Under the pieces are notes generated by a model. That model saw nothing but the letters and a program-made list of their open reading frames with translations. It searched no databases and had not been told where the DNA came from. A program made the translations under genes and the position numbers. A stretch of DNA of 64,000 bases, from positions 77,555,214 through 77,619,213 of the forward strand of contig OX457027.1 of NCBI GenBank assembly GCA_949752745.1, given 5' to 3'. The DNA comes from Protula sp. h YS-2021 (taxonomy: Eukaryota > Annelida > Polychaeta > Sabellida > Serpulidae). Positions 39,901 through 51,900 of this stretch are shown piece after piece (position 1 is the first letter of the stretch; each line of letters starts with the position of its first letter).

Positions 39901-42900
39901 CTTTGCAAGTCTTGGACTTGCCAAGTGTTCCTAGAGAATGGTGTACATGTCAGAAGTTCCCCTGCATATCGAATAACCATGAAAATGACATTTCGCACGA
40001 TTAACTTAGACTTAAAGCTTAACTCGCAACTTTAAAACATTTTAATGGCGTTTGGGAAAAAGTACGATGACTTCCTTAACAGAGGAATTATCTGACGTAT
40101 GATCTTTGACATTATCTGTGACTAATACCCCTTAATCGAGACGATTTAAGGACTTAATATTGGATTCTTTCTTCTAGTGAATGCAGTCGGTTTTAGATCA
40201 TGTGGAAGATTTCATTTTTTCGCATTTTTTTCTTTCTGGCCTGGTATTTCTCTGTTAAAGGTTACAGGGACCGGCAGAAGTAGGTTTTTGCACGCACTGT
40301 ATGCGTATTTTAAGACACAGGCATAAATAACACTTTTATGGTTTTAGATTTATCAAAGGAGCAGCTATTTCTTTACTTCAATACAAAACCTGTCATCACG
40401 CTGATTAATTACAAAACAAGGTCCGTTTCTGTCTCTGCCATGTAAATGATTTCACAATTGCTGTTCTTAATTTGAAGCGAAAACAGTATGAACTTTTCGG
40501 TCAGGTCTTCCTCCCACAATTTCTTTTTGTCCACCAGATATGTTTATCGAGAATGGGGTGGTGGAATTGTCCTAGACCCCAGTAAGAGACAGACTAGGCG
40601 AGAGGAGTGCATCTAGCTGTCGGGTTCGACCGGAAGCACTTTTCACTCTTAAGCCAGTTTTGACTGATGATTTTCACAATTACAGACACTTACGGCCTAT
40701 CCAGACACAGCGTCTACAGAGATACTTTACAGTCTCACTGCTTTTTAAACCAGACAGCTGTCGTAAACTATAGGGCTGAGGTTTATACGACGTTTTATTA
40801 TGTTATCCTGTGATTTAAAAATCACTTGCATAATTAATTGCTTTAATATGATCACAAGTGGGGGAAGGGAGATGTGGGGGGGGGGGGTGAGGTTGGGGTT
40901 GACGCACTGGATTTTCCCACCGATTATGACTCGCACTGGCACATATGAAATGTCAAGGACCACGGAACATGCTACGCCAAATGAACGGCTTAGCTATGTT
41001 TGTTGTACTCCCCTATTTTCAAGGTGCGCATAAATGGAAAAGCGCACAAAGAATACTGTATTAAAAATTCAGTAATGCTTGTAGAAGTAGATATATTTTA
41101 AAGTTTGGAAGCTATCATTATCCGAAAAAAATCGAGTAAATTTGGCTGAATCTATATTCAGATACAACACAAAGCGTAATCCTAAGATATCACCACCTTT
41201 TTCAAATATTAAAGGACCAAAACAGTTTTTTAAGCTTTTTATTTTTATTTTTATTAATTTGTGAATTAACGCCACATTCTCTTTCACTCTCAGTCACACA
41301 CCGACGTGCTCTCCTGTTACAGACATACAGGCAACATCTCGCTAGATGGCACAGCATCCCTTTTATGTTCCGTTAACAGTCGTTTGAGTATTTAAATAAT
41401 GACTTACTCCTTTGAGTTCAATCGTTTACACGTGTATAACGGTTCATTGAATATCTTTAAACTGTGCAACATTAAGTAATAGGGTGTAGGACATTTGACC
41501 AACCGAAATTTGACCAACCGAAATTTGACCAACTGAAATTTGACCAACCGCAATTTGACCAACCTCTTAATGAAAAAACGGACATGTGACCAACTTCATA
41601 ATTTATTGTTTTTCGTAACACTTATCAGTAAAACATTAGCAATCACAAATGTTCCGACAAAAGCAACATTTAAACAGTTATAACACTGCAAGTAAAAGTA
41701 CTGTCCAAATGTACAGGGATGGTAGTAATCTCATATCCTCAAAACTTCACATAAAACACGTACCTGATATGACACTAAAGCCTCCACCAGGTCTGGGTTT
41801 GTTTGTATAACACCTTGCATAACGCCGGATTACGGATATTAACGGGGCACGTGGAACTCAACCTTATGACACTCATTGACAGAGAGGGAATTAGCGCAAC
41901 ATCTCTTTGATGCAAATGAGCACTTCTTCGAAATTTTTCTTCCGAAACCTCGAACTCCTAGATTTATAAGGTTATGTATGTCTAAAACTGAAAGTTGGTC
42001 AAATGCCAGTTTTTCCATTTAGCGGTTGGTCAAATTGCAGTTGGTCAAATTTCTGTTGGTCAAATTGTGGTTGGTCAAATTGCGGTTGGTCAAATTGCAT
42101 GTACCCCAAGTAATATCACATAGTATTTATAACTCCGGTGTAACACGTCGAACAAAAGAAAAAGGAAAAAATGGATAGATAAGTAGAAAATTAAACAAAA
42201 GATTGGCAAAAAGAAAAAGACAAACAAACAAGCAACGAAACAAAGTAGTGTTCTCTCCCCCACGGGTGCTTCACCTAGACAAACTGTGATACTAAATCCT
42301 TATTAAGTTCGCGTAATTCAACGTTTGTTCCAGAACTTTTCCATATGCAGACCATTTGTTTTGAAAATTTTCCCGCGAAATAACATTTTTATGAATCCCG
42401 GCGTAAAGCCCCCCCCCCCCCCCCGGCGAAAAGCCCCCCCGGCGAGAAGCCCCTCCATTTTGTCAACCCCGGCGAAAAGCCCCCCCGGTGAAAAGCCCTT
42501 GTGGCGAAAAGCCCCCCCCCCCCTCCCCCCAACTTTTTTTCTCCTCAGATATTTTTTTGTAAAATCTTTAATATATTTTGACATATGTTTGATATACTTT
42601 GTTTATTGAATATATGTTTGATTATACTTGTGCAGTTCAGAGTTCACACATATACAGCTCATAGTTCAAACATGTACAGCTCAGAGATCACACTCCATAG
42701 TTTAGAGTTCATCCTCTACAATTTAGCACAGGCGCACATTGTGCCCAAGCCCAGTAAGGGTCTCGGCCAACGACTTCTGGCCGGTCGAAAAAGCCCTTTC
42801 ATCCATTTATATCAGGCTTAACGGCAACATCTTTGAAGGTGTGGTTTCGCGGTTTATGCACGACGACAGGTGTAGGATCAGGGAGGGGGCTCACGCAGTA

Positions 42901-45900
42901 TGATGGTCGCTCTATTTAATCCGGCTTACAATAGCCTATTGTACTGTTCAAACACAATAGACGGTGAAGCCTTTATGGTGTCCACATCAAATAACAGTTT
43001 TTACTTTGAGGTTTTTTCTTTCATAACACTGACTGCTTAACGTTGAAATATGTCTTAATTAAAAAATCTTATAAATAACAATAAAATTATTTAACAGAAT
43101 TTAAGCATGAAAATAAAAAATATATCCAAGATGGTAGGGGGGGGGGGGGCTTTTCGCCAGAGGGGCTTTTCACCGGGGGGGGGGGGCTTTTCGCCGGGGT
43201 TGACAAAATGGAGGGGCTTCTCGCCGGGGAGGCTTTTCGCCGGGGGGGCTTTACGCCGTTTACCCATTTTTATACACTATTATTCTCAGAAATACTTTGT
43301 GTCCCGAAAGTTTTTGCTTGGCTCCTCTTGCGTTGCAAAATGCCTGCTTAAGAATTAAGCATTAATTGCTTGAGCTTTTCCTCCGAAAATGAAGCAAGGT
43401 ATCTCCTGTGTTACATGCAATTTCTCGGTCAGAGATGAAAACTTAAATATGTTTTTTATCCAAGATTTAGTGGTATTACAGTCAGTGAGTGAATTAACGT
43501 GTCTTCTTTATAATTTCCACAATATTCACAAAAGAGGTTATCTTCTAATTTCGACCTGAAAAGGTTTTTTCCCGCAGTTTATAATGGTATGAACGGAATC
43601 CGGGACAGAATGGCCCTGGACAAAAGGGCCTTGGACATAAGGGCCTTTCCCAAAACGGCCTTTTCCATAGGGGCCTTTCCCAAAACGGCCCTAAATGAAA
43701 AGTTGGACAAAAGGGCCTCGAGAAATTTTTTCTTGGATATGGTTCTCAAAATTATTTTTATTTTTTTATGCAATAAAATAACTCCAAAAACAAAGTTTAT
43801 TGACTTAAAAAATGGTCACAGTTCAAGTAAAGACCTCATATTCAGAACTCTTTATATATCGGCAAGACACTGACACGCCAACATCATCCCGATTAGCGCC
43901 CGTGTTTAAACAACACAGTGCAGAGGAACGAGATGGAGAACAGAGATTATATTTTGTGGCACAATGACTCCGAAATCTAGCATCTAAATACAGTGATGGG
44001 AAATAATTGAAAGAGTCTTTGCAATGAGTAAAACGGATTACTCTGTGGCACAGTGCTTCGGAAATCTCAAGAGAGTGATGGGGAGTAATTGAAACAAAAC
44101 ATCAAGGCAGTTATCTGTAAAAGCACAATGAAGTTTGTTTTTGTTTTTTTTACTTGTTATTTTATTACATATTTTATTAAATAATTAAAACTCAAAATCC
44201 TTGAAAAAATTCTCAAGGCCCTTTTGTCCAACTTTTTATTTAGGGCCGTTTTTGGAAAGGCCTTTTCGGGAAAGGCCGTTTTGGGAAAGCCCCGTATGTC
44301 CAAGGCCCTTTTGTCCAAGGCCCTTATGTCTGGATACCTTATCTTTAATTAAAACTATATCATTTTTGGTTTCGTGGTGCATTTTCTAGCTAATATCATG
44401 CTGTTATAAAAAAACGTCGTTTGGAAATGTGCTACCACCTTTGTGAAGTGATGTACAATGATTTGAAGTGGAACTCAAAACAGCTTTAAATCTGTGCGAT
44501 TCGCCCAACTTTTGTTCCGAATCGCCAAAAAGTAATGGCCTTGAATTTGGCCACTGATGGGAAATTTGTGTATAACGCCAAAGCTGTCAGAGCAAAGCTT
44601 GTCTACGCGCATACACCGATCTTTAATTAATTAATTCTTGATAACAGTGATGAAGAAACGTCACATAAAGAAAGACGACACTCTTTGTCCAACACGGTTT
44701 GAAGTTTCCGCGGTTTACTCCAGCGACGAAACAGGCTCAAAACCCCAGTACTATAAAAACCACGCTGCAATATTCTTCAGGCTTTGAACAGTGGCATAAA
44801 AGTAAATAGAACGTGACGCTCATTGGACCACGTCGGACAAGCAGCCGTCACTGCTGGAGTACTGGGTGTCGCTTTGCGGGTCGCTGCATGGGTACCGTTG
44901 CCGTGCGTTATCCTGCTCAGCTCCGTTGGCCATCGGGGCTTCCATTGGGTGCGTTCCGGAAATCCTGTAGTTTGATTTCGGATCATTTGCAGTGGACGGC
45001 ATTACACTGTGTTCGTTATGTTTCTCCGGAACCACTCGGAAGTCATCATCGGAACTTGTCGGAATGAGGCTTGTGTCGTTTGGCTCAGGACGCGCGAACA
45101 AGTCCTTTTCATTCTCACACTCAGTGATCTCATGCTCCCTTTTCCAGAGATGAACTTCTTGGTGAATGCCCTGGATAAGCTGGAATAAAAACCGGATGTT
45201 AGTGTGCTGTGCGAGGTCTTTCAGTCGCTTCCACGATCCCAAAACTAATCGCCAATGTGAAGCATTGGTCTGTTCAAAATACTCGTTATCGGCAAGGTAT
45301 CTTTGGTACTTCCTAACATTCATGAAATAGGTATTTTTTTCTACCAAGTAGATGCAGTCATTGTAATGTTCTGTATTTGCAAAATCTGGAACCCGGCGCG
45401 CGGTTTCTCGAAGTCTTTGCTCAGTTTCCGTGAGTTCCGCGGAGTAGGCATTAACGGAGTAGACGAACTGTCTGATGTTTAGGTTTCGCTGCCGGACAAC
45501 GCATTGGTAATTCACAGGGAATCCGAGCTCGACCGTCACGAGGTCGCCCAAGGTCATTATTTCAATGAACTGTGTGAATTTCGTCATGAGGTTCTGCTCC
45601 GTGTGTGGGACGAGAGCCTGGCACTGAGCGAGCTCACGTTTAGCGGAGTCTAGCCATGCGTGTGCGCCCGGTGGGGGGTCGTTGTGGGAGGAGAAAAGGC
45701 TACCCGCCGTGCACAGGCAGACCGTGCTCTTCATGTGACGGGCGAATCCCATCCAATCGCGTCCGGCGGCACCCGTGTCTCGGAGATGCTGCAGCGATTG
45801 CTCCGCGTACTGCCAGGACTTACCAGGCTTCGTGTCCATGTGCACGAGGCACAGGATGATGCTCAATGCCGCTTTAACGATTTCAGCACTGATAGAGGAA

Positions 45901-48900
45901 GTGCCGTACTGATCCGCCCACCGCAAATAGAGTTTACTGGTTTTCTTCAAGCTCTTGTCATCCGTACAATGTGCAAAACAGTCTGTCAGCACTTTGCAGC
46001 CAATATCCTCCCTGCCTGCACTAAGCCATAAATTGAATTTGCGCAACATGTATTTAAGAATGACGTCAGAGTGGTCACAGGTTCCTCCTGAAGTACAGCA
46101 CATTTGTTTGCTGTCCATCCTAAGTTGTGCTCGCAGGAGATTCAGTGCAGAATGACTTTGAAGACTGTTTATGTGGATGATGTGTAATGTGTCATTATTT
46201 GATTCGTCTTTCGCGTCAGTATCGATGTCATTTCCTGTGTCACTTGAAATTACCTTGACAACAGGCATGTTGCCGGCGAGTAGGACTGATATATACTGAC
46301 AGTTAATCTCAGTGCTTTGACCCACTATTTTCCTGCATGTGCAGTTCCACACAATGATGTAAGCATGCTATAGTAGTTAAATTTGAATTGATTTTACCTT
46401 GCCAAGCAGACTTCATAGGGCTGATCTTGTCACGTGTCTGGGGGGAGGGGGGCAGGTTTCCGGCATCTGTACGCACGTGTGTCAATTTTTACTTACAGTG
46501 CATCTTCATATACAGTTTTGGTTGCTTTCGAATTGTGTATAAATATTCCGTGGATAGTCTCTTGAAAAACTACTTTTTTAGCGGTCCACTTAAAATTTTT
46601 GTTTTGGCGGTCCGCGAGAAATTTGCTGAATGGCGGCATTTTTTACTTTATTTGTGGTAGCCAAGGTTCAAAATACTTTTACGACAACTGTGGTCAGATT
46701 CCTTTCAAATTTTGTAGGATTGTCCACGAGTTGGTCCTTAAAAATCCTCCGATCCGAAGAAAAATGGCCAAAATCACACCTCTTTATTGTCAATGATCTT
46801 TTCGTCTTTTTTAAAGAGGATGGGTCATCCTGCAAAAATTGACCTAATGTCGGCTTTTAAAATGTTTTAGAGTTCCAGTTCTTCTGCATGTAATTGTAGT
46901 CAGATAATTCTCAAAATTTATTATTCGCCTGAAAATAACGTTTTTATGATCCTCCTGAGATAAATCAGATTCTGGTCTTTGAACAATTTTCAGGAACCAG
47001 TTTTAAAGTACATCTATGTTTTTTCTCGGCTGGTCACAATTCCGTTGATATCCTTGTTGAAACAACAGCAAAACCGCGTGTGTTGATGTACCGTAATTTC
47101 GCGGAATAATGTCTAGGTCTGTTTATAAACAGCAAGTCGCGTGCTTCATTGCTTATCCACCACGTATCAAGTGATCAATGTTACGCTTTATGGAACAATC
47201 CAGAAGTTCAACAAAAGGACAGTGAAATAAAAAGTTGACAGGTGATTGTTGGCTTTGTTTTTTTTTTTTTTGGAAAACAATTCATATTATTCCTTGTGTG
47301 AAATTTCAACACGCATAGTTTGACGAATCAGTTAGAAATTTATTCCCACAATTATAAATATAGGGTAAATGTTGTAGATGCCAATTTCGGCAAAATGTCA
47401 CTGGGCAGAATGTAAATTCTTTTCCTGTCATGAACATGTCAAAATATGTTTGAGAAAGCAGCCAGATAAATCTATGACTTTCACCTATGTCTTGTGTGTA
47501 ACGGCGGATAGTGCTAATGAAACCAACTCCAGCTCCTGCTGCTGTAGACGTTTTTTTTTTTTTTTTTTTTTGCCGATATCCTGCTGGCAAGGCGTTCGCG
47601 CATTATTCTCGTGAATTATGACGTCTTACGAGACCCATGCCATAGAAAAGAATCCTAAAATATAGGTAATGGACTTGGGGATTTGTATTGGGCAAACGAA
47701 TCCATCACAGGGTACACCAGCCCCATAGTCTTATTGCAATTATAAAACACAAACACACACCACCGTGCCTTATGTAGCCAAATAGCTCTTTTCGTTATCA
47801 GATTGCCCCCTGTACATAGCAACTTCCGTTACGCAAAATAAAGCCTTCGTCAGATCCACGCTGACTTATACCTGTGACGTCCGTATAAATCTGGCGAGCA
47901 AAGTTTTGTACGAAGAACGTAAACTTTACATTACTGTAATTTCTCTGTACGAGAGTGCGTTGTCGCTCGATGCGTGTTATAATTTGTATTATTTGTTTGC
48001 TTTTGTAGGAGTGAGGCAAAAGGCAAGAAAGTGGGGAAGCCTTTGTTTGGTGGAATAGAGTAAGTGGAGTGCTAATTCGGGTACAGTTTGGTTTGCATGT
48101 GAATTAGAAAATAAATGCCTAAAAATGCATGTTTTATGTCATTTATGCATCTTGTTTTTTTTTGTGAAGAAGTAATGCGGCCAGAAACAGTTATTTGCAT
48201 AACCTACTTTCCTGAGGCATTTATCGGGTCTGCGTGAATTCCAGGTTTATTTTGTACGTAACATATCGACGCGGGATTTTAAATAGTGTGCAGTGAACCG
48301 ATTTATATGATTGTGTGATTTCGTTTGTGTATTATGTGAACCTTCTGTCCGCATTGATTGTTGAATCGAGGCCAGACAATTTCACATATTAAAAAAAAAT
48401 GATTTGACGTATGCAGATCGGCTACTCGAGACCAGGGGACTGCTTTGAAAAAAACGCGGAGAAAGAAATCTTTCATACGTGTGCAGGAGGGGGTGGGGTG
48501 GTGAGGGAAGGGGACAACAGTATTATCATAATGTGGTTGCTGTTCATAACGCACTCTGTTCGGTTTTACAGTATCTTTGGAGGGCTTAATAAGTTCCGGA
48601 AGGGCTCTCCGAAGAGTCCCGAGGACAAGCCACTAGTTCGGACGCCGGAAGGTGTGAAGAAAAGCCAAGAGCCTTCCGCCGTGGAGCCCGCCTCCCGGAA
48701 ATCTCCCGTCACAGAGACAGAGGAGGAAAAAGGTGAGACACTGGTTTACGGCGGTGTGCGCTCCTAAATAACGTGTAAGGTTAGGCACTGGTCCGCAGTG
48801 GTGTAAATGAGGTATACAGTTATTGGCAGTGTGTGCTCCTAAATAGCGTGTAAAATTAGGCGTTGACGTGAGGCGAGACGCTGCTAAATGACCTTGGTGA

Positions 48901-51900
48901 GGCATTGGTTCATGACGGTGTGAACGTGCCTAAAGGTGTGTGTTGATCGTGGTAACAATGACCATGATGTCATCTCAGATAACCGCGGATTTATGCAAGT
49001 ACAAACCTGCCCTTGTGTTTTTACAACCCGTAGCCTGTGTTTACCCTCCCCAAATATTACAATGGCTCCAGCCGAGCTGAAAAACAGGTGTAAATACTGC
49101 TATAATAATACGCGGTGTGACTAATTGCAGAGGAAGCGAAGTCTGACGTGAAACCATTGAGCAGAAGACCGCCAGGGGCTATGGGGATACCTGGATTAGC
49201 CGGCCCGTCATTCATGACGCAGATTCAACAAAAACGCAGCACAATGCTTAAGGAGGACCCTAAAGATAAGCCCAGTGAGCAGATCAAAAAAGAGAAGAGC
49301 CCGCAGAGGGAGGGTGGTGAAACAGCCGCGCCCACTGCCTTTGCTAAGCTCAGACCCACAGGAAGGCTGAATTCCGCTGGTGAGCAGCTGCTATGCTACG
49401 GGCCCAATCGAAACACGTTGTCTGTCATATTCTTGAACTAAATCGCGGCTGGCCACAATGCCTTGGCATTGGACATTCTTTTTTAAAATGCACTGTTATC
49501 CCCCCTATAACAGAGGGACATAGTCATGACCTTGACCGTCTGTCCGCATGCGGTTCGGGCTATATCTCCAAAACTACAGGTCCAATTGTTTTGAACTGTC
49601 ACATACGTCGTTCAGGCTAGAACTGCAAAACAGATTGTTTTGAAATTTCACACACGGTTAGAGCACATATTGAAGTCGTGCAACGTGGTATTTTTGTTCG
49701 GATTTATGGAAAATTGTCAAAATCACAGCATTTTGGAATTTTTTAAATTTAGCGTTTAGATAATTTTTGTCTACAATGGGTCGTCGTCTCCGAGCTGTAT
49801 CTACGAAACTGCAGGTCGGATCGTTTTGAAATTTGACACATACATAGAACATATATGGTACTTTTATTCAGATTCATGAAATATTGTCAAAATGACAGTG
49901 TTTCGAAATTTGGTAAAACCTAGCGTTCGGACAGTGTTGTCCGCGTAATAAAATAGAAATTGAAAATTTGCCAAAATAACATGTTTTTAATATAAAACCT
50001 GGCTTGTGTCGAAAGTTAAACATGTAAATCTGTGAGAACTGTGAAAAAAAAACAAACGTGATGAAAGTGACAGTAGTGTGACACTCTGCAAACCGGCCTT
50101 TGGAGAGGCCAACGAAGCTCAAGTTTATCAAGTTTGAATATTAAGAAAAGCATTTTATTTTAAAACAGAAATATGCAGAATTTAAAATTGCTGTGGAAAG
50201 ATATTTGATAATTTTTTTCTAATATTACAAAATTGTGAAAACCCTATTTTAAAAGTATTCTTAAAACAAATTAGACCAAACTTTAATCTCTTGAATTTTT
50301 GATATCCAAAAGCGAATTTGAAACAAAAATCCTTCATAATTGGTTTAAATAATCGTCCATATAAAACTATTGTATTGATTAGAGTATATACAACATGAGG
50401 TGTAAATAAATATTGATTACAGTCAAACTGTGTGCAAGTGTAATAGAGCAGTGGTGACCAATGAAAGGCCGCGTTGAAGCTGTTTATGCATCGCCTGTGT
50501 CGTGTGTGTTTTAACAGAAAAGAAGACCGAAGATATAAAGCAAGCTCCACCCCCACTCAGACCGAGGCCGCCGATTACAGCAGCAAAACCGACCAGCAAA
50601 CCGACAGGCAGTCCAAGGACTAGTCAAACCAAAGCTGCGGGTTAGTAGTTAGTCAGATAGTCAGCACAATTCTTATTGACTATCGCCACGTTTTTACCCC
50701 ATTTCTCTAGGCGTGACTAAGTTAAAAGCGATTTATGGACTAGCCTTTGTGGCAGTATAATTCAGTAACACTTTACCGCGTCTGTGCCATTAGCCCTATG
50801 TAGAAAGATTCAGCTCAGACGGTAGTATTAACATCAGTGCCAACAGAACGGCTCACACGGAGTTACAAGAAATGGCTTCCTGTGTTATCCCTCTGCTACA
50901 AGCAAGCAGGGCGCTTGTAACACTGCACTTTCTGGACCATGAGCGAAAAATTTCACGGACCACGTCAGTGTTCAAAAAAAATATTAAAGAAAATAAAATA
51001 ACTTTAGAGATGCATTTGTTGCATTTTACTGTCGTAGTTTCAAAAGGTACGTAATTACGTACCTACGCAATTACGTAAGTACGTAGTTACGTAGTGCTCG
51101 AGTAAACGTCCATTCTGTGCTGCACTGTGTTGATATAAGAGATTTCGTCCAAGCTGTACTAAGCAATGGTGGTATTTGTGTGGTGTAAAAGTGTAACATC
51201 TGTCTGTCACTAGCAGCGAATGATCAGCCCCGATGGAGCACTGTAAATAATTCTCCACTCAGATACTCATGGTAGTGCAACTCGTGTCACGATTCCCGCT
51301 CGTCTCAAATTTTGTTGCAATTAATTGGAAGGATTGAGCTTTTCGTTTCTGTGTACGTACTTGAAAATAAATGCCCCTAACTACAGTGGATAGCGTGACC
51401 CCCCAAAGCATGTCATCCACAAGTGTTTTGAGCCGGCAACGCACTCCAGTAACACATCGAATGAAGTCCTGTTAGCATATATGTATATTTCTGTCTTTAT
51501 GTTCCTGCACAGCACCACCCATTCCAAGTGCCGCCGCACCCACGCGGGGATCCGCAGGTGAGAAATGTAGCTAAGGCTTCTCAGCGCAATGGGCGTGTGC
51601 AGTGCTTTGAAAGTTTCACTTTCGCTTTATTTCAGTTTTATATCTTTGGAGATATCAGCAAGTGAAGATCGAAGTAATATTTACTTAATTGATTGTCAAT
51701 ACTTAGAAGCAGAATTTTTATTAGTTTAGTGTTCTAATTTTGAAAAATTTGGCAATTTTGTGCGATGCGCTGAAAATGGCTGTTTTCAGTGATTGAATTT
51801 TTAGAATATTTCAAGTAGATTGTCCTGATTAACAAATCCGTAGTATTTACAGTTCAGATTAAGTGTTGATGGGTGAAATCAAACACCTTGTACAAATATC

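Larger units (their letters stand above)
33065..48008. other. CARMIL intron 20, host of two nested genes
   Basis: Apart from the listed genes, gap and elements, 38650-41450, 44340-44780 and 46370-47990 show no exon. 46560-46800 is a fragment of the 155-bp repeat family (cttaaaatttttgttttggc, gaatggcggcatt). 46960-47065 is a tail fragment (ctcggctggtcac, gatatccttgttg). Confidence 0.65.

Noticed and set aside
45656..46031. Plus-strand open frames inside the minus-strand gene
   Set aside because: Shadows of the minus-strand coding sequence; no splice or domain evidence.
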